Assembly: GCF_037081775.1 (NCBI RefSeq)
Contig: NZ_JBAMHQ010000001.1
Span: 1,054,001-1,118,000, forward strand
Reading direction: 5' to 3'
Origin: Haladaptatus sp. ZSTT2
GTDB taxonomy: Archaea > Halobacteriota > Halobacteria > Halobacteriales > Halococcaceae
Length of the DNA stretch: 64,000 bases
In this document: positions 1 through 8,537 of the stretch, piece after piece
Position numbering within the stretch: the first letter of the stretch is position 1
How the letters are laid out: every line of letters starts with the position of its first letter
Program-made: the position numbers and the translations under genes
Notes under the pieces: generated by a model
What the model was told of the DNA's origin: nothing
Seen by the model: only the letters and a program-made list of their open reading frames with translations
Database searches by the model: none

Positions 1-683
1 ACACGCTCGATACGCCGGTGAGTCCCGCAGAACCCGCCCGCTTCCTCCAGTCGATTATCGAAGCGACCGGCGAGCGGGCACACAGACTCGCGGACGGACT
101 CAGCGGCGACCTCACGGATGACGAACGCGAGGAGATTACCCGCTTTACCGACAGTGTGACTGAAAACGCAGACGAGGTAGCAGACCGCCTCGACGACGCC
201 CAGTTCGGGACGTTCGACGTGCTCTCTGCGGCGCTCGACTTCAACTACTCGTGGAAGGTGTACGAGGCCCGACGCATCCAGAACACGTACGACGAGCAGC
301 TCGGCGAGGACGCAAACGACGCGCTTGACCAGCTCCGCGAGGCGCTCACCTTCTTCGGCCCTGCGCGTGAACACTTCAAGACGCTCTACTTTCAGTGGGA
401 ACTCATCAACCTCTCTCGCGCGATGCTGTACGCGGCCGTCCCCGCGCTCATCGTCGCCACAGCGTCGATTATCTATCTCGATGCGAACGCCGTGCTGGGG
501 ACGTTCCTCGGCCTCGACAATCTCATCTGGGTCGTGAGCGCGGCGGCGGCCATCTCGGTCGTGCCGTTCGTCATCCTGCTCGCGTTCATCATGCGAATTG
601 CGACGGTGGCAAAGCATACGCTCTCGATTGGCTCGTTCATCCTCAGAGACACCGAGGGCAGTCACAAAACGGGTGGCAACTAG
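1..683 (+). CDS. Haloarchaeal membrane protein, 3' part (5' end outside window)
   Basis: The reading frame is open from base 3 to a TAG at 681-683, giving about 226 visible residues. A GTG at 18 could start translation, but the frame is open to the window edge and the first residues look like the middle of a soluble domain, so I call the gene partial. The visible protein has an acidic, probably helical region of about 130 residues, then two hydrophobic segments (roughly residues 140-160 and 175-200 of the visible part) and a short polar tail. I do not recognise the family and assign no function. Its stop overlaps by four bases the stop of the convergent gene at 680. Confidence 0.75.
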   Translation, partial: TLDTPVSPAEPARFLQSIIEATGERAHRLADGLSGDLTDDEREEITRFTDSVTENADEVADRLDDAQFGTFDVLSAALDFNYSWKVYEARRIQNTYDEQLGEDANDALDQLREALTFFGPAREHFKTLYFQWELINLSRAMLYAAVPALIVATASIIYLDANAVLGTFLGLDNLIWVVSAAAAISVVPFVILLAFIMRIATVAKHTLSIGSFILRDTEGSHKTGGN

Positions 684-1141
684 GCGGCGACGGGTTCTCG
701 AAGCAGTTTTTCGAGTTCGTCCGCTCGACCGGCCGTGAGCGGGCCGGGGGCGTGCCACCGCACCTCGCCGTCACGCGCGACGAGGAAGGCGTGCATCGAG
801 TGTTCTGAGAGAATCTCTAACTCCCAGCGAAACGGTCGTTTGTCGATGAACGCCGTAATCGTGCGTTCGCGCATCGTTTCGTCGTCGGTGTCTGCGCGCA
901 GGCCGCCGCCGAAAAATGGGCGGACGAGGCGATAGCTGCGACTCAACACGGAGAGTTCGTAGGACTGGAACCTCTCGTGGGTCGCACGGAGATTTTCGAC
1001 GAACGGTTCCCAAGAGTCCACGTCTGCCTGCTGATCGCGGCTGAACACGACGAACACGAGGTTCAGGTCGCCCGCGAAATCTGCCGGCAGTCGAAACTCC
1101 TTGCCTGCTTCAGTTGATCCGGTTACGGTTGGAAATTGCAA
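680..1141 (-). CDS. Thioredoxin-fold (peroxiredoxin/ATP10-like) protein
   Basis: A 153-residue reading. The central part begins with a strand rich in V and F followed by SRDQQADVDSW, resembling the small haloarchaeal and ATP10-like thioredoxin-fold proteins. No CxxC active-site pair is present, so it is probably not a classical redox protein. Sequence conservation seems to begin at LQFPTVTG. No ATG or GTG lies there, so I placed the start at a TTG (1141-1139), which is uncertain; the frame also runs upstream inside thrS. It lies 79 bp after the thrS stop on the same strand and may share its transcript. It converges with the gene ending at 683 by a four-base stop overlap. Confidence 0.6.
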   Translation of the reverse strand: MQFPTVTGSTEAGKEFRLPADFAGDLNLVFVVFSRDQQADVDSWEPFVENLRATHERFQSYELSVLSRSYRLVRPFFGGGLRADTDDETMRERTITAFIDKRPFRWELEILSEHSMHAFLVARDGEVRWHAPGPLTAGRADELEKLLREPVAA

Positions 1142-1220
1142 CGCAATACACGTCGTGGCGGGGGTGCCAGACAGGTGAAGATTTGCGGGGAAACAGGATA
1201 AACGTGCCTGCGATTCGGAC

Positions 1221-3143
1221 TTACGCGAGGAAATCAGGTTCGAGGCGTTTTTCTTCCTGTTCAGATTCGAGGTGGGCTTGGAATTCTGCGAGTTCCACAC
1301 CATTGCGGTCGCGCTCTTTGCGGTCGCGCACGGAGATGGTGCGGTCTTCTTCCTCGTTGCCGCCGATGATGATTTGGTACGGCACGCGGTCGGTGTGGGC
1401 CTGCTGAATCTTGCGCCCGACCGTCCACGAGCGGTCTTCGATGGTGACGCGGAAGTCACCGAGGCGGTGTTTGAGTTCTTTCGCGTACGGGATGTTGTCG
1501 TCGCTGACCGGGAGGATGCGCACCTGCTCTGGGGCGAGCCAGAACGGGAACTTGCCGTTGTAGTGCTCGATGAGCACCATGAAGAAGCGCTCGAAGGAGC
1601 CGTAGAGCGCGCGGTGAATCATGACCGGCCGGTGGTCTTCGTTGTCCTCGCCGGTGTAGGTGAGGTCGAAGCGCTCTGGCATGTTGAAGTCGAGTTGCAC
1701 CGTCGGTCCGTCCCACACCCGGCCGAGGGCGTCCTCGAACGAGAAGTCGATTTTCGGCCCGTAGAACGCGCCATCTCCGGCTTCGACGCGGTAGTCGATG
1801 CCCGACTCGTCGAGCACGCTTTCGAGTTGCGTCTCTGCTTGCTCCCAAATTTCGTCGCTGCCGACCGATTTCTCGGGGCGGGTGGCGAGGGCGACCTTGT
1901 ACTCTAAGTCGAACGTTTCTAAGACTTCGAAGATGAGGTCCATCGTGTCTTCGACTTCGGATTTAATCTGGTCGGGGCGGACGAACAGGTGGCCGTCGTC
2001 GATGGTGAACGCCCAGACGCGCGAGAGCCCGGAGAGTTCGCCGCGTTGTTCTTTGCGGTACACCTTTCCGTTTTCTGCGTAGCGAACGGGCAGGTCACGG
2101 TAGCTCCACGACCCCTGCTTGAAGATGGTCGCGTGGCCGGGGCAGTTCATCGGCTTCAGGCCGTACTCCTCGTCGTTCACATCGAGGAGGAACATGTCGT
2201 CCACGTAGTTGTCGTAGTGACCCGACTGCTTCCAGAGTTCCGTGCGGAACAGGTGGGGCGTCTCAACGTAGTCGTAGCCGAAGCTCTCGTTCAGCGACTG
2301 GCCGTAGCCTTCGAGTTGTTGCAGAATTTTCTTCCCGTTCGGGTGATAGAGCGGGAGGCCAGGGCCGGTGACTTCCGGAATCGAAAAGAGGTCGAGTTCC
2401 TGGCCGAGTTTGCGGTGGTCGCGCTCTTTTGCCTCTTCGCGCTGTTCTAAGAATTTCGTGAGGTCTTTTTCAGACTTGAACGCCGTCCCATAGACGCGGG
2501 TGAGAGTGTCGTTTTCTTCGTCGCCGCGCCAGTAGGCCGAAGAGATGTTGAGGAGTTTGAACGCGCCGATTTCGCCGGTCGATTCGAGGTGCGGGCCTTT
2601 ACAGAGGTCTTTGAACTCGCCTTGCTCGTAAAAGGAGAGTGGGTCGTCGCCCGCGGCCTCGGTCTCCAAAATATCGCGTTTGTACGGGTTGTCCTCGTAC
2701 AGCGAGAGGGCTTCTTCCCGGGAGAGTTCGACGCGCTCTATGTCGAGGTCGTCTACGATGATGGAGTCGGCTTCCGCCTCGATGGCGCGCAGGTCGTCGC
2801 TATCGATGTCAACGCCGGTGATGTCGTAGTAGAAACCGTCGTCGGTCCACGGCCCGATAGTGAGTTTGGCATCGGGGTGGATGCGCTGGAGGGCTTGGGC
2901 GAAGACGTGGGCCGCAGAGTGGCGCAGGACGGAGAGGTACTCGTCGCTCTGGGGTGTGACGATGACGAGCCGGCAGTCTTCGGTGAGTGGCGTTTCTTTG
3001 TCAACGAGGTCCCCGTCAACGACGCCAGCGACCGTGTCTCGGCCGAGTCCGGGCCCAATTTCGAATGCCACGTCTTCGACCGTCGACCCCGACTCCATGT
3101 GGAGTTCGGAACCGTCGGGTAACGTGACGACGATTTCGCTCAT
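1221..3143 (-). CDS. thrS: Threonyl-tRNA synthetase, bacterial type, full length
   Basis: This enzyme charges tRNA-Thr with threonine using ATP. The 640-residue protein has the full bacterial-type layout: TGS domain at 1-63; second additional (editing) domain with the zinc-type motif H75xxxH79 and C181xxxH185; class II catalytic core from about 245; and an anticodon-binding domain after about 535. The catalytic zinc ligands fall at C334, H385 and H510, close to the E. coli numbering. I chose the ATG at 3143 because a TATA-like box sits 26 nt upstream and the TGS domain begins there; the frame extends 25 codons further without support. It stands head to head with a second, archaeal-type ThrRS at 3371. 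The sequence shows no damage, so both enzymes look functional. Confidence 0.97.
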   Translation of the reverse strand: MSEIVVTLPDGSELHMESGSTVEDVAFEIGPGLGRDTVAGVVDGDLVDKETPLTEDCRLVIVTPQSDEYLSVLRHSAAHVFAQALQRIHPDAKLTIGPWTDDGFYYDITGVDIDSDDLRAIEAEADSIIVDDLDIERVELSREEALSLYEDNPYKRDILETEAAGDDPLSFYEQGEFKDLCKGPHLESTGEIGAFKLLNISSAYWRGDEENDTLTRVYGTAFKSEKDLTKFLEQREEAKERDHRKLGQELDLFSIPEVTGPGLPLYHPNGKKILQQLEGYGQSLNESFGYDYVETPHLFRTELWKQSGHYDNYVDDMFLLDVNDEEYGLKPMNCPGHATIFKQGSWSYRDLPVRYAENGKVYRKEQRGELSGLSRVWAFTIDDGHLFVRPDQIKSEVEDTMDLIFEVLETFDLEYKVALATRPEKSVGSDEIWEQAETQLESVLDESGIDYRVEAGDGAFYGPKIDFSFEDALGRVWDGPTVQLDFNMPERFDLTYTGEDNEDHRPVMIHRALYGSFERFFMVLIEHYNGKFPFWLAPEQVRILPVSDDNIPYAKELKHRLGDFRVTIEDRSWTVGRKIQQAHTDRVPYQIIIGGNEEEDRTISVRDRKERDRNGVELAEFQAHLESEQEEKRLEPDFLA

Positions 3144-3165
3144 GGCCGAGGTAAGAAAGAGACGG

Positions 3166-3172
3166 AAAATAA
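3166..3172 (-). promoter_or_regulatory. TATA-like box of bacterial-type thrS
   Basis: On the minus strand the box reads TTATTTT. Its centre lies 26 nt before the ATG at 3143, which predicts a leaderless transcript, common in haloarchaea. Confidence 0.55.
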
Positions 3173-3228
3173 GTGTGTTGAGACGCGGCCACGCCCAAAG
3201 CGTGCGAAAAGCTGTCAACCACGACAGG

Positions 3229-3234
3229 TTTATG
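3229..3234 (+). promoter_or_regulatory. TATA-like box upstream of leader ORF and archaeal-type thrS
   Basis: TTTATG lies 27 nt before the ATG at 3259, not before the thrS ATG at 3371. This predicts an mRNA that starts at the short leader ORF and carries about 112 nt before the synthetase. No better box is seen closer to 3371. Confidence 0.5.
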
Positions 3235-3258
3235 CCGGACGGTCAAGTTTGCCTAGCT

Positions 3259-3303
3259 ATGAGTGTGTTGTTCGGGACAACACGTGGACTCGCCTCCTTC
3301 TAA
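3259..3303 (+). CDS. Candidate 14-residue leader peptide before archaeal-type thrS
   Basis: The ORF reads MSVLFGTTRGLASF and ends at TAA 3301-3303. The two adjacent threonines are both written ACA (3277-3282), a codon that is rare in this GC-rich genome, where ACC and ACG dominate. These codons lie in the 3' arm of a perfect hairpin (3265-3283). A TATA-like box sits 27 nt upstream of its ATG, so it could be translated as a leaderless ORF. A 14-codon ORF can arise by chance, so this is only a candidate. Confidence 0.35.
   Translation: MSVLFGTTRGLASF
3265..3283 (+). promoter_or_regulatory. Perfect hairpin in the thrS leader
   Basis: GTGTTGT (3265-3271) and ACAACAC (3277-3283) are exact inverse complements around a TCGGG loop. 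Two further G-U pairs are possible at the base. The hairpin lies between the divergent thrS promoters and inside the leader ORF, so it could be an RNA structure or a DNA operator. Confidence 0.5.
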
Positions 3304-3370
3304 GTAGCTGCGCCGCTGGCTCGCCGTTTGCCACGACTGCCCACATCCACGTATCCAACCCAAACCACTA

Positions 3371-5206
3371 ATGAAACTCCTGTTCATCCACGCAGACCAC
3401 CTCTCGTTCGAGGCGAAAAAAGAAGCCGGCCGCGACATCGCGGAAACCGACGGCGTCCCCATGGAGGGGCGCATGGACGACTGCGTCACCGTGTTCATCA
3501 GCGTCGAATCCGGCGACGCCGCAAGCGTAGACGGCGTCGTCGAAAACGCCGCCGCAGAACTCCGCGACGTGACCCAGCAACTGAACGCGGACAAGGTCGT
3601 CCTCTATCCCTACGCCCACTTGAGCAACGACCTCGCGCCACCGGACGTCGCAAAGCGCGTCATGCAAGCACTCGAAGCCGAACTGAAAGACGACTACGAC
3701 CTGCTGCGCGCACCCTTTGGCTGGTACAAGGCGTTCGAAATCTCGTGTAAGGGCCACCCGCTCTCTGAACTCTCCAGACACGTGAGTGCCCACCGAGACG
3801 AAGAAGAAGACGCCGAACCGCGCGAACCGAGCGAGTGGCGCGTGCTCACGCCTGATGGCGAACTGCGGGACCCCGTAGGGGAAAAGGCCCAGTTCAGCGA
3901 GGACTTGCGGGCGCTCATCGCCGCCGAAGTCGAGGGCGTCACCGCGAGCAAGGGACAGGAACCGCCCCACCTCGCGCTGATGGCCGAGAAGGAGTTCGTC
4001 GGCTACGACGAGCTTTCAGATGTTGGCAACCTGCGGTGGTATCCGCGCGGGAAACTCGTGCGCGATTCGCTGATGCAGTACGTGTCTGACCTTGTTATCG
4101 ACTACGGTGGGATGCCCGTCGAGACGCCAATTATGTACGACCTCGGGGCGCGCTCGATTAGCGATCACGCAGCAAAGTTCGGCGAGCGACAGTACCGCTT
4201 CGAGTCGGGTGACCGCCGCATGATGCTCCGCTTTGCCGCCTGCTTCGGCCAGTTTTCAATTATGCGCGACATGCACATCGCAGCGAACGACCTGCCGCTG
4301 CGAATCTACGAGATGAGCACCTACTCGTTCCGTCGCGAACAGCGCGGCGAGGTGCTCGGCCTCAAGCGCCAGCGGGCGTTCACGATGCCCGACATGCACA
4401 CCGCGACGAAGGACATGGAGCAGGCCAAATCCGAGTTCGAAAAGCAGGCGAAACTCGGCTACGCGACGGGTGAGGACTTGGGCGTCTTCTACGAGGGTGT
4501 CTTCCGCATGACCCGCGCGTTCTACGACGAGAACCGCGCGTGGGTCGAGGGCGTGGTCGCAGACCTCGGCAAACCCGTGTTGCTCGAACTCCTGCCCGAG
4601 CGCCACCACTACTGGTCTGCGAAAATCGACTTCGCCGTCATCGACGGCCTTGGCCGCCCCATCGAGAATCCGACGGTGCAGATAGACGTCGAAAGCGCAG
4701 CACGCTTCGACATCGAGTACAGCGACGGCCAGCAAACCCACCACCCGAACATCCTGCACTACTCGCCAAGCGGGAGCATCGAGCGAGTGATGGCCGCCCT
4801 GCTCGAACACGCCGCGACCGAGAAGGTGCCGCGCCTGCCGACGTGGCTCTCACCGACGCAGGTCAGGTTCATTCCCGTGAGCGACGACCACGTCGCCTCC
4901 TGCGACGAGCTGGTCGAAAAACTGGCGGCGGCGAAGATTCGTGCCGACGTAGACGAGCGCGCCGAAACCGTCGGCAAGCGCATCGCAAAAGCCGAACGCG
5001 ACTGGGTTCCCTACTACGTCGTCGTTGGCGACCAAGAACTCGAATCAGGCGAGTTCAAAGTGAACCGCCGCGCAGCGGGCGACGAGGTGCGCCAGTCGTT
5101 CGCGGCGCTCCGTGAGGCAGTCGATGCAGAAATCGGTGACCGGCCGCGACGGCCGCGTTATCTTCCGGCGCACGTAAGCGCTCACCCGCACTTTACGGGT
5201 GCGTAA
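3371..5206 (+). CDS. thrS: Threonyl-tRNA synthetase, archaeal type with DTD-like editing domain
   Basis: This is a 611-residue second ThrRS. Residues 1-140 form the archaeal N-terminal editing domain, homologous to D-aminoacyl-tRNA deacylase and known in other archaea to clear Ser from tRNA-Thr; YPYAHLSNDL and APFGWYKAF are typical motifs. A low-complexity acidic linker follows (144-155), then the class II core (about 215-490) with motif 2 RREQRGE and zinc ligands C291, H343 and H463, then an anticodon-binding domain. All key residues are present, unlike the split editing-only or catalytic-only versions known in some archaea. The ATG at 3371 is the first in frame. It lies head to head with the bacterial-type gene, 227 bp apart. 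The last twenty or so residues are an unusual Arg/His-rich tail. Confidence 0.96.
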   Translation: MKLLFIHADHLSFEAKKEAGRDIAETDGVPMEGRMDDCVTVFISVESGDAASVDGVVENAAAELRDVTQQLNADKVVLYPYAHLSNDLAPPDVAKRVMQALEAELKDDYDLLRAPFGWYKAFEISCKGHPLSELSRHVSAHRDEEEDAEPREPSEWRVLTPDGELRDPVGEKAQFSEDLRALIAAEVEGVTASKGQEPPHLALMAEKEFVGYDELSDVGNLRWYPRGKLVRDSLMQYVSDLVIDYGGMPVETPIMYDLGARSISDHAAKFGERQYRFESGDRRMMLRFAACFGQFSIMRDMHIAANDLPLRIYEMSTYSFRREQRGEVLGLKRQRAFTMPDMHTATKDMEQAKSEFEKQAKLGYATGEDLGVFYEGVFRMTRAFYDENRAWVEGVVADLGKPVLLELLPERHHYWSAKIDFAVIDGLGRPIENPTVQIDVESAARFDIEYSDGQQTHHPNILHYSPSGSIERVMAALLEHAATEKVPRLPTWLSPTQVRFIPVSDDHVASCDELVEKLAAAKIRADVDERAETVGKRIAKAERDWVPYYVVVGDQELESGEFKVNRRAAGDEVRQSFAALREAVDAEIGDRPRRPRYLPAHVSAHPHFTGA

Positions 5207-5216
5207 GCGACGACGC

Positions 5217-6233
5217 TCAGACGGTGCGCCAGATGACGGATTCAGAATGCTCGCCGGTCCATGTTGGCTTCCCCCGCCGGTTGGTGAGCCGGCCCTTTTG
5301 TTCCCACTCCTCTATGATGTGGGAGAGGCCGTCGCGGTAATCACCAAAGTGGGGACGCCAGCCCGTTTCCTCGCAGAACGGTTCGTTCGTCGTCGGCATC
5401 GGGTGGCTGAAGAAGTCAACAGCCTCTTTCAGGGTGAAAAAGCGAGCAAACCACGCGGGGACGCGCCGTGGTTCCGCTGCGCCGAGCAAGCGCGCGAACT
5501 CACTGAGGTACGCAGCAGTCGTGACCGGGTTGTCGTCGGTGACGTGCCAGAGGCCGTTGGTTCTGCGATCGATAGCCGTCGTGAACGCGCGGGCGGCGTC
5601 GTCTGCGTGCAGACACGAGAGCGTTGCGTCTTTCCGACCGAGGAGGCCCCCACCGATTATCGGGAGTTCGCCTTCGAGCAGCCCTTGGGCGATGAGTTGG
5701 GTGTGGGCAGCATCGGGGGCGTACAGCCAGCCACAGCGCAGAATGCTCACGTCGTATGCGTACTCCATGCGCGCATCGATGGCGAGGCGCTCTGCATCGA
5801 CCTCTGATTGGGTAATCGCGGTTGGATTCCAGTCGTCTTCCTCCGAGAATTCCCCGCCATCCGGTCGGCGAGCAACCCAGACGAGGCTCTGTTGGACGTA
5901 CTGGTCTGCGCCGATGTGTCCGGCCGCTGCGGTGAGGTGTTTCGTGCCTTGGCGTCGAATCTTGTCGTTGCGCGCCCAGTCCTGTTTCGTCGGTGAGCGC
6001 GTCTTTGGAACTGCAGAGGCCGCGTTCACCACCACGTCCGCGCCGTCTGCGGCGGTGAGCAGCGAATCAAAATCAAGGACGTCTCCACGTCGTGGGTCAC
6101 CGCCGGCGTCACGAATCACCGCATCGTTTCGCGCAGACCGACTGAGGCCAACGACCTCGTGGCCCTCGCGGGCCAGTTCAGAGACGAGTCTCCGGCCAAG
6201 GACTCCGGTCGCCCCAGCAACGAAGACGTGCAT
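5217..6233 (-). CDS. NAD(P)-dependent epimerase/dehydratase (extended SDR)
   Basis: A 338-residue Rossmann-fold protein. It begins MHVFVAGATGVLGRRL, the glycine-rich dinucleotide-binding motif of atypical and extended SDRs (NmrA/NDUFA9/epimerase group). The second half contains short motifs for substrate binding, but I see no canonical YxxxK catalytic pair, so the reaction is unknown; a role as a binding or regulatory subunit is possible. I chose the ATG at 6233 because the glycine motif starts there and a TATA-like box is centred 24 nt upstream. It converges with archaeal-type thrS (10 bp between stops). Confidence 0.85.
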   Translation of the reverse strand: MHVFVAGATGVLGRRLVSELAREGHEVVGLSRSARNDAVIRDAGGDPRRGDVLDFDSLLTAADGADVVVNAASAVPKTRSPTKQDWARNDKIRRQGTKHLTAAAGHIGADQYVQQSLVWVARRPDGGEFSEEDDWNPTAITQSEVDAERLAIDARMEYAYDVSILRCGWLYAPDAAHTQLIAQGLLEGELPIIGGGLLGRKDATLSCLHADDAARAFTTAIDRRTNGLWHVTDDNPVTTAAYLSEFARLLGAAEPRRVPAWFARFFTLKEAVDFFSHPMPTTNEPFCEETGWRPHFGDYRDGLSHIIEEWEQKGRLTNRRGKPTWTGEHSESVIWRTV

Positions 6234-6252
6234 ACACGTGAATTGTGCTACA

Positions 6253-6260
6253 ATTATAAA
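6253..6260 (-). promoter_or_regulatory. TATA-like box of the SDR gene
   Basis: TTTATAAT on the minus strand, centred 24 nt from the ATG at 6233. It predicts a leaderless mRNA. Confidence 0.55.
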
Positions 6261-6429
6261 AACGCACACATTTCTCGAACTACCTGAAATGTCCAGCTAG
6301 AGGTGCTAATTCGAGTTAATAGATGTGTTGTCTGACACAGTATGTTGTTATCATTAAGTTACAGCCATAGTGACAGCAGTGTGTAACAACACCTGAAAGA
6401 GACGCAGGAAACCGAGAGAACGGTCGTGA

Positions 6430-7467
6430 TTAGTGGGGGCGTGCGCCTGTTCCAGGCCGTGTGGGGTCAAGTTCGAGTGTACCCGCGGGCATCGAAATCC
6501 CGTCATATCTATCTTCTGCAAGGAGCAGCGAGCCGTCTATGTCGGCGTAATCGAGCAACGGAGCCAACTGCGCCGCCGCCGCGATCGAAGCGTTCGACTC
6601 AATCATACACCCGAGCATCACTTCGAGGCCGTGGGCGCGCGCAGTGTGAATCATCCGCTTCGCTTCGCGGAGGCTACCACACTTCATCAATTTCAGATTC
6701 GCAATGTCCACGCGGTCTGCAATCTGCGGGATGTCCGCGAGGGTGATACAGGACTCGTCTGCGGCGATGGGGAGCGGCGAACGTTCGTAGACGAATTTCA
6801 GGCCTTCGGGGTCTTCTGCGGGAACCGGCTGTTCGACGAACTCGACGTCGTAGTTGTTGAGCACGTAGGTCATCTCGACGGCTTCACGGGGTGTCCAACC
6901 CTCGTTTGCGTCGACGCGAATCGTCGCGTCCGGGGCGGCCTCTCTGACCGTCTCGATGATCTCCTCGTCGCGGTCGGTGCCGACTTTGACCTTCAGGATA
7001 TCGTAGCCCGAATCGACGGCCTCGCGGGTCTTCTCGTGCATTCGCTCTTTCGTGTCGATGCCGATGGTGAACGACGTGTCCGGCGCGGAAGACGCGTCGA
7101 GCCCCCAGTACCGGTACAGCGGCAAGTCTGCGCGTTTTGCGGCGAGGTCGTGGAGCGCGATGCTCACCGCGACGCGGGCGGCCGGGTTCAGGTTCACGCG
7201 CGCCTGCATTTTTCGCTCGATTTCATCGAGGGCGTGGGGGTCGCCCACCTCCTCGACTACTTCGAGCAGCGTCGGGAGGACGGCTTCGACGGTGGCTGCA
7301 GTCTCGCCGTAGTGTTCGGACGGCGCAGCCCCTCCAACGCCGACGTTCCCCTCGTCGTCTTCGATGCGGACGATGACGTTCTCTGCCACCTCTTGGGTGC
7401 CCCGGGCGATGGTGAACGGATTTTCGAGCGGGAGCGAAACGCGCTCGAAGGAAGCGTCGAGGCTCAT
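6430..7467 (-). CDS. dgcA: Enolase-superfamily dipeptide epimerase / N-acetyl-D-glutamate racemase (DgcA-like)
   Basis: The 345-residue protein belongs to the muconate-lactonising subgroup of the enolase superfamily. It has the acid/base lysine motif KVKVG (near 160), metal ligands in RVDANEGW (Asp near 188), VEQPV (Glu) and ADESC (Asp), and a second lysine in NLKLMKCG. Relatives include L-Ala-D/L-Glu epimerases. In marine bacteria the homologue beside a DUF1611 gene, DgcA, racemises N-acetyl-D-glutamate. Here the start codon overlaps the stop of the upstream DUF1611 gene as ATGA, so the two are translationally coupled. Pairing and family support the DgcA role; the exact substrate is inferred. 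Confidence 0.85.
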   Translation of the reverse strand: MSLDASFERVSLPLENPFTIARGTQEVAENVIVRIEDDEGNVGVGGAAPSEHYGETAATVEAVLPTLLEVVEEVGDPHALDEIERKMQARVNLNPAARVAVSIALHDLAAKRADLPLYRYWGLDASSAPDTSFTIGIDTKERMHEKTREAVDSGYDILKVKVGTDRDEEIIETVREAAPDATIRVDANEGWTPREAVEMTYVLNNYDVEFVEQPVPAEDPEGLKFVYERSPLPIAADESCITLADIPQIADRVDIANLKLMKCGSLREAKRMIHTARAHGLEVMLGCMIESNASIAAAAQLAPLLDYADIDGSLLLAEDRYDGISMPAGTLELDPTRPGTGARPH

Positions 7468-8477
7468 AGGACCTCGTCTAAGATGGTGTCCGGGTCGAAG
7501 CGGACGGGGTCGGTCGCGGGTGCGTCGATGGCGTCTGCGAAGTCATCGACGGCGGCCTGTGCGTCTTCGTCTCCCTCGACAGAGCGCGTGTTGAGCGCCC
7601 CGGCGACGACCTCGGTCTCGTGAACCGGGCGCGCGAGGTCTTCGTAGAGCTGTCGGTAGGTGCTGAAGTCGGGGAGGGCAAAGGATTCGTAGCCGTGGAT
7701 GGCCTCGCGCCCGGCAGCGTGACAGAGGACGAGTTTGTCCGCCATCGAGCCGTGGAGGATGCCGCAGGTGACCGCGGAGTAGGCGGGGTGGATGATGGTA
7801 CCCTGCCCTTCGACGAACAGGTAGTCGTGGTCGTTGCCCTTTTCGAGAATCATCTCCTCGACTGCGCCCGCGGTGAAATCAGAGACGACGCGGTCGACGG
7901 GGTTGCCCCAGCCTTCGATCATGATGCCGGTCTGGCCCGTCGGGATGAACTCGGCGTCGATGCCGCGGTCTTGCGCCGCACGGGCGAGTTCGAGCGAGAC
8001 GGTCATTTTCCCCACCGAACAGTCGGTGCCGACGGTGAGGATGACTTCCGCATCCACGGAGTCTGCGATTCCCTGTGCGACGGTCAGGTCGTCGTGGGGT
8101 TTGCGCACGTCCCAGATGTCCGCGCCGTGTTCTGCGGCGAGTTGGGCGAACTCCTCGTCGTCTTCTAAGAAGTAGTGCAGGCCGGAGATGACGTCCTTGC
8201 CCGCTTTGAGCGCAGTGCGCACGTCGTCGCGCCACGTGTCGTCGAAGCCGCCGCCGATGGGCGCGATGCCGATGACGAGCGCGTCGTAAGAATCCACATC
8301 GTCGATGCTGGCGACGACGGGCGCGTCTTGCACGTCCGGCACCGTGTCGTGGACGCGCGTGCCGGGGCTGTCTCGGTCGAGGACGGCCACGACGGTGTCA
8401 TCCGAGTACCGCAGGATGCCGAGTGCAGTTTTCGCCTCGTCGGGGAACTTCTCGTGTGCGAGTAGGGCAATGTCCAT
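7464..8477 (-). CDS. dgcN: DUF1611 P-loop protein, DgcN-like (D-glutamate N-acetyltransferase)
   Basis: The 337-residue protein has an N-terminal Rossmann-like half (1-125) and a C-terminal P-loop-like half (about 140-310) with GTDCSVGKMT, which matches DUF1611. Members were long unassigned; the bacterial DgcN protein acetylates D-glutamate, and DgcA then racemises the product to N-acetyl-L-glutamate. The order here, dgcN first and dgcA overlapping by four bases, is the same as in those operons. The ATG at 8477 has a possible AT-rich promoter (GAATTAAGG) about 25 nt upstream. Whether a haloarchaeon uses it for D-Glu rather than another D-amino acid or dipeptide is inference. Confidence 0.85.
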   Translation of the reverse strand: MDIALLAHEKFPDEAKTALGILRYSDDTVVAVLDRDSPGTRVHDTVPDVQDAPVVASIDDVDSYDALVIGIAPIGGGFDDTWRDDVRTALKAGKDVISGLHYFLEDDEEFAQLAAEHGADIWDVRKPHDDLTVAQGIADSVDAEVILTVGTDCSVGKMTVSLELARAAQDRGIDAEFIPTGQTGIMIEGWGNPVDRVVSDFTAGAVEEMILEKGNDHDYLFVEGQGTIIHPAYSAVTCGILHGSMADKLVLCHAAGREAIHGYESFALPDFSTYRQLYEDLARPVHETEVVAGALNTRSVEGDEDAQAAVDDFADAIDAPATDPVRFDPDTILDEVL

Positions 8478-8537
8478 ACCGACTGTTCGTACGAGGGGTT
8501 CCTTAATTCTCGCGGAGACGGAGACAGGCGAGCGCGG

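Noticed and set aside
1272-1907. Open frame of 211 codons antisense to thrS
   Set aside because: Lies fully in a well-conserved ThrRS gene and reads as a mirror-frame product.
3144-3370. T-box riboswitch before thrS
   Set aside because: No T-box sequence or specifier structure is visible, and T-boxes are bacterial. The hairpin and ORF are reported as a different hypothesis.
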